Assembly: GCF_008923205.2 (NCBI RefSeq)
Contig: NZ_WBMS02000063.1
Coordinates: 1 to 36,887 of the forward strand
Direction: 5' to 3'
Origin: Actinomadura physcomitrii
GTDB taxonomy: Bacteria; Actinomycetota; Actinomycetes; Streptosporangiales; Streptosporangiaceae
DNA: 36,887 bases
Under the pieces are notes generated by a model. The model was not told where the DNA came from. It saw nothing but the letters and a program-made list of their open reading frames with translations, and made no database searches. Shown piece by piece: positions 31,030 through 36,887 of this stretch (positions are counted from its first letter, which is position 1; each line of letters starts with the position of its first letter). The position numbers were made by a program, and so were the translations under genes.

Positions 31030-32013
31030 TCAGCCGCGACCGGGGGAGAACGAGCGCGCCGCGGCGTACCCCGGCACCTCGATCATCGGCGGGCGCTCCC
31101 CCACGGCGACGTCGCTGGTCCGCGCGTCGTGCCCGGCCGCGGACCGGCGGAACTGGGTGAGCGCGGTCGCGGGCGCGCCGAGCGGGATCATCCGGCCGTG
31201 CCGCTCCAGCCGCGACCAGGCGGTCAGCATGATCTGGCCGGACATGGCGCCGAGCGCCTCGGTGGACTGGTGCGCGTGCACCCGGCGGCCGAGGTCGACC
31301 TGCGCGATCGCGTCCAGCCCTGCGTCCTGGTACACGTCCAGCAGCAGGCCGAGCTCCACCCCGTAGCCGGTGACGAACGGCAGCCGCTCCAGCAGCGCGC
31401 GGCGGCCCGCGTACTCCCCGCCGAGCGGCTGCATCACCCCGGCGAGCAGCGGCCAGTGCATGTTGATCAGCGGTCGGGCGACCAGCTCGGTGACCCGGCC
31501 GCCGCCGCCCTCGACCCGCCGCTCCCCCTCCACCAGCGGGCGGTCGTAGCAGCCCTTGACGTAGCCCACGGACGGGTCGGTGAGCAGCGGCCCGAGCAGC
31601 CCGGTCACGTAGGACGAGGTGAAGCCGCGCAGGTCGGCGTCCACGAACACGATCAGGTCGCCGGTGGTGGCGGCGAGGGACTTCCACAGCGCCTCGCCCT
31701 TGCCGGACATGCGGCCCTGCCCGGGCAGCACGTCGTCCTGCGCGACGACCTCGGCGCCCGCCGCGGCGGCCACGGCGGCGGTCCGGTCGGTGGAGCGGGA
31801 GTCCACCACCACGATCTCGTCGACCAGCGGGACCCGCTCCATCAGGTCGGTGCGGACGGCGGCGACGATCGCGCCGACGGTCGCCTCCTCATCGCGCGCG
31901 GGCAGCACGACGCTGATCCCGGCGCCGCCCTTGGCGTCCAGCAGGACGTGCGCCGGCCAGTCCTCGGCCGTGCTCGTGCGGCGCCGCAACCACGAAGCGA
32001 CCTCTGGCAGCAC
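31030..32013 (-). CDS. gpgS: Glucosyl-3-phosphoglycerate synthase
   Basis: This 327-aa GT81-family glycosyltransferase moves glucose from an NDP-sugar to 3-phosphoglycerate, the first step toward glucosylglycerate and methylglucose lipopolysaccharides in actinobacteria. It shows the GT-A fold start ISVVLPARDEEATVGAIV, VDEIVVVDSRSTDRT, the metal-binding VFVDADLRGF, and the acceptor/loop region INMHWPLLAGVMQPLGGEYAGRR with GYGVELGLLLD. The GTG start at 32013 follows GGGAGGGAG by 5 nt. No gpgP phosphatase gene is adjacent. Confidence 0.93.
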   Translation of the reverse strand: MLPEVASWLRRRTSTAEDWPAHVLLDAKGGAGISVVLPARDEEATVGAIVAAVRTDLMERVPLVDEIVVVDSRSTDRTAAVAAAAGAEVVAQDDVLPGQGRMSGKGEALWKSLAATTGDLIVFVDADLRGFTSSYVTGLLGPLLTDPSVGYVKGCYDRPLVEGERRVEGGGGRVTELVARPLINMHWPLLAGVMQPLGGEYAGRRALLERLPFVTGYGVELGLLLDVYQDAGLDAIAQVDLGRRVHAHQSTEALGAMSGQIMLTAWSRLERHGRMIPLGAPATALTQFRRSAAGHDARTSDVAVGERPPMIEVPGYAAARSFSPGRG

Positions 32014-32185
32014 GCGCTCTCCCTCCCGTGCGGGCGGTCCCGCGACCGGCCCTCACCGTGTGAGAACACCGGACACGTCCAGATCATTCACCGTCCCTGC
32101 GGCGGGCGGGTGGCCGACCCGAAGAGTTGACACCGGCGCAACGCTCCCGACATCCGCCGGCGTCCCCGATATCCGAAGCCGCCCG

Positions 32186-33655
32186 TCACTCGGCGGCGTG
32201 CCTGTCGAGGAACTCGTAGACGTCGGCGTCGTCCACGCCGGGGAACGCCCCGGGCGGCAGCACCGACAGCACGTGCGAGTGCGCGCGGGCCGACGGCCAG
32301 GCCATCCCCTCCCACCGCTCGGCCAGCTCCTTGGGCGGCCGCTGGCAGCAGTCGCCGTCCGGGCACGCCGACTTGACCCGCCGGGTGGTCTCCCGGCCGC
32401 GGAACCAGCGCGAGTCCTCGAACCGGACCCCGAGCGTGATCGCGAAGTCGCGCTCGTGGCTCGGGTCGATGTGCGACAGGCACCAGTAGGTGCCCTGCGG
32501 GGTGTCGGTGTACTGGTGGTAGACGGAGAAGCGGTCCTCCGCGCCGAACACGTGCCGGCCGGCCCACTCGCGGCACATCCGCTGGCCCTCGATCGCGCCG
32601 TCCTCGTCCTGCGGGAAGGCCAGGCCGTCGTTGGCGTACGCCTTGTAGATCGTGCCGTTCTCGTCGTTCTTGGTGAAGTGCAGCTGCAGCCCGAGATGGT
32701 GGGTCGCGACGTTGGTGAAGCGGTGCGCGGCCATCTCGTAGGACACCGAGAACACGTCGGCGAGGTCCTCCACCGACAGCTCGCGCGCGGCCTTGGCCTC
32801 CTGCAGGAACGGCACGACGCTGCGCTCGGGCATCAGGATCGCGGCGCCGAAGTAGTTGGCCTCGACGCGCTGGCGCAGGAAGTCGGCGAAGTCGCGGGGC
32901 TGGTCGTGGTCGAGCGCGATGTGCCCGAGGGTCTGCAGCAGGATCGTGCGGGGGGTGTGCATGCCGAGCTGCTCGCGCTCCAGGTAGATCCGCCGGTTGC
33001 GCAGGTCGGTGACGGACCGGACGGAGCGCGGCAGGTCCTGGACGTACTGCAGGCTGAAGCCGAAGTGCCCGACCAGCGTCATCAGCATGCCCTGCGAGAC
33101 CGCGCCGCCCCGGTAGCCCACGGCGTCGAGGGTCTGCGCGGCGACCCGCTCGATGTCGGCGAAGTGGTTGCCGCGCTCGTGCATCTGGCGGCGCAGCTCG
33201 GCGTTGGCCTTGCGCGCCTCCTCGGGGCTTGCGGTCGGCTTGGTGCGGCTGCGCTTCAGCTCGCCGTAGAGGGCGAGGATGTGCTCGATCACCTCGTTCG
33301 GCATCCGCTTGCCGACCTTGAGGTGCGACAGCCCGAGGGTGCGGTACAGCGGGTCGCGCTGCGCCTCCTCCAGCTGGATCTCCAGCTGCGCGCGGCGGCT
33401 CGGCGGCTGGCGGCGCAGCAGTTCCTCCACCGGGCACTCCAGCGCGGCGGCGAGGGACTGCAGCAGCGACAGCTTGGGCTCGCGCCGGCCGTTCTCCAGC
33501 AGCGAGAGCTGGGACGGGGCGCGCCCGACGCGGTCACCGAGGTCCGACAGCGTCATGCCGCGGCTGCGCCGCAGATGGCGTAGCCGCTGCCCGAAGGTGA
33601 CGAGATCTACATCACTCGTCAAGTTGAGGGGTTCTTCTGGGCGCAAGGTCGTCAC
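32186..33655 (-). CDS. ramB: RamB-like short-chain fatty acyl transcriptional regulator
   Basis: This 489-aa regulator has an N-terminal XRE helix-turn-helix (FGQRLRHLRRSRGMTLSDLGDRVGRAPSQLSLLENGRREPKLSLLQSLAAAL, residues about 20-70). A central IrrE/ImmA-like domain contains LGHIALDHD and an ANYFGAAILMP segment, followed by a ScfR/DUF2083-type C-terminal domain with conserved Cys (WCLSH; CPDGDCC). Length and order match RamB of Corynebacterium and Mycobacterium (about 474 aa), which controls acetate and glyoxylate genes. GTG 33655 is chosen because TACGAT (33667-33662) lies exactly 6 nt before it, a leaderless arrangement; the frame is open to 33706. It is divergent from aceA, as expected for the regulator of isocitrate lyase. 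Confidence 0.93.
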   Translation of the reverse strand: MTTLRPEEPLNLTSDVDLVTFGQRLRHLRRSRGMTLSDLGDRVGRAPSQLSLLENGRREPKLSLLQSLAAALECPVEELLRRQPPSRRAQLEIQLEEAQRDPLYRTLGLSHLKVGKRMPNEVIEHILALYGELKRSRTKPTASPEEARKANAELRRQMHERGNHFADIERVAAQTLDAVGYRGGAVSQGMLMTLVGHFGFSLQYVQDLPRSVRSVTDLRNRRIYLEREQLGMHTPRTILLQTLGHIALDHDQPRDFADFLRQRVEANYFGAAILMPERSVVPFLQEAKAARELSVEDLADVFSVSYEMAAHRFTNVATHHLGLQLHFTKNDENGTIYKAYANDGLAFPQDEDGAIEGQRMCREWAGRHVFGAEDRFSVYHQYTDTPQGTYWCLSHIDPSHERDFAITLGVRFEDSRWFRGRETTRRVKSACPDGDCCQRPPKELAERWEGMAWPSARAHSHVLSVLPPGAFPGVDDADVYEFLDRHAAE

Positions 33656-33772
33656 GGCTTCATCGTAGCGGAAATTTCGCCGTTCTTCTGTTACTAACGA
33701 GTTCATTCGGGGGTTGCGGCCCGGGCATAGTCATGACCAAGCACCCAGGGGACGACACGGAAGGGCAAGACG
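33656..33772. promoter_or_regulatory. Divergent ramB-aceA control region
   Basis: It contains the leaderless -10 of ramB (33667-33662), a -10-like CATAGT for aceA near 33726-33731, and TGTTACTAACGAGTTCA at 33689-33705. The last matches 12 of 17 positions of the site upstream of the acyl-CoA dehydrogenase. No clear copy of the known corynebacterial RamB motif was seen. Confidence 0.45.
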
Positions 33773-35052
<1,280 letters not shown>

Positions 35053-35056
<4 letters not shown>

Positions 35057-35112
35057 GCCGATCCGGCGAGCTGATCCGGTGAGCTGATTCAGGCCTGTCG
35101 CCCCAGGCCTGA
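35053..35112. repeat. Short direct repeats and hairpin after aceA
   Basis: Three related ~13-nt units (GAGCCGATCCGGC, GAGCTGATCCGGT, GAGCTGATTCAGG) run in tandem across the region just after the stop. TCAGGCCT (35089-35096) and AGGCCTGA (35105-35112) then form an 8-bp inverted repeat. The function is unclear; it may assist termination. Confidence 0.5.
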
Positions 35113-35120
35113 TCCCCAGC

Positions 35121-35158
35121 AGAAGGCCCCCGCGTCCCTACACCCGCGGGGGCCTTCT
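35121..35158 (+). terminator. 14-bp hairpin terminator of aceA
   Basis: AGAAGGCCCCCGCG (35121-35134) pairs perfectly with CGCGGGGGCCTTCT (35145-35158) across a 10-nt loop, 65 nt after the aceA stop. The short CTTCTGAT tail is only weakly T-rich. Confidence 0.85.
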
Positions 35159-35286
35159 GATGCCCGGAGCGGGCCCGGCGGGCGCCCGGACCAAGATCGG
35201 CCAGATCAGGAGCAAGTCTCGACATGCAGCGATTTTGGGGGCATCGTGAGCACGCTTGTGATCACTCAAGGGAGAGGATCCTTCCG

Positions 35287-36798
<1,512 letters not shown>

Positions 36799-36819
36799 CC
36801 GGCACGGCATCGTCGACGT

Positions 36820-36887
36820 GGGGGGGGGGGGGGGGGGCGGGGGGGGGGGGGGGGGCCGCGCGCGCCCCCCCCCCCCCGTGGGGGGGG
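36820..36887. other. Homopolymer G/C tract, probable sequencing artefact
   Basis: The window ends in an 18-nt G run, a single C, a 17-nt G run, a CG-rich bridge, a 13-nt C run (36865-36877) and a final G run. Such low-complexity ends are typical of no-signal base calls at a contig end and are not treated as biology. Confidence 0.8.

Noticed and set aside
36820..36887. G-quadruplex or telomere-like end
   Set aside because: Mixed long G and C homopolymers at the sequence end are better explained as base-calling failure.

Overview
The window is very GC-rich with strong third-position G/C bias, GTG/TTG starts, many 4-nt start/stop overlaps and several apparently leaderless genes (a -10-like hexamer 6-7 nt before the start codon). 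Together with RamB/isocitrate lyase, GpgS, WYL regulators, a DUF3311+MctP pair and a GPGG small membrane protein, this points to an actinobacterium, probably of the Streptosporangiales/Thermomonosporaceae type (for example Actinomadura-like). The genus is an inference. The last ~70 bases are G and C homopolymers and look like a sequencing or contig-end artefact.

Region 1 (1-9200) is a catabolic island. It holds an enoyl-CoA hydratase-like protein (+); a coupled pair of acyl-CoA dehydrogenase subunits plus a SnoaL-like protein (-); then a cyclase/formamidase-like metal hydrolase, a DUF1330 protein and a luciferase-like monooxygenase (+); and a second (+) unit with a Rieske oxygenase, a 109-aa companion and an amidohydrolase whose His-x-His metal motif is replaced by Glu-x-Asn. 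The content suggests oxygenation, hydrolysis of a ring or amide, and beta-oxidation of an unidentified cyclic substrate. No known pathway matches gene for gene by eye, so this is the best candidate for an undescribed system.

Region 2 (9200-14200) holds a two-domain VOC protein, a leaderless TetR regulator, a frameshifted remnant of an MFS efflux pump, a DUF892 protein, a PaaI-type thioesterase with an upstream palindrome, a dienelactone hydrolase, and thyX next to a C-terminal fragment of a second ThyX-like gene.

Region 3 (14200-22100) holds a molybdopterin oxidoreductase, a DUF1266 protein, adenosine deaminase, a divergent WYL regulator with a perfect palindrome between them, and a DHA2-type MFS transporter whose reading frame runs without a stop into a MarR domain. 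That last gene has a dyad operator and a possible 17-codon leader ORF. A small GPGG membrane protein follows.

Region 4 (22100-36800) is mostly core metabolism. It holds a fused TrpE-TrpG anthranilate synthase with a trp leader peptide (three consecutive Trp codons) and alternative hairpins, DUF3311+MctP monocarboxylate uptake, a TetR-cupin pair, a repeat protein, an acyl-CoA dehydrogenase with paired palindromes, GpgS, RamB divergent from isocitrate lyase (aceA), and a secreted M1 metallopeptidase. Acid uptake, acyl-CoA oxidation and the glyoxylate shunt lie close together here. Strong hairpins mark several operon ends.
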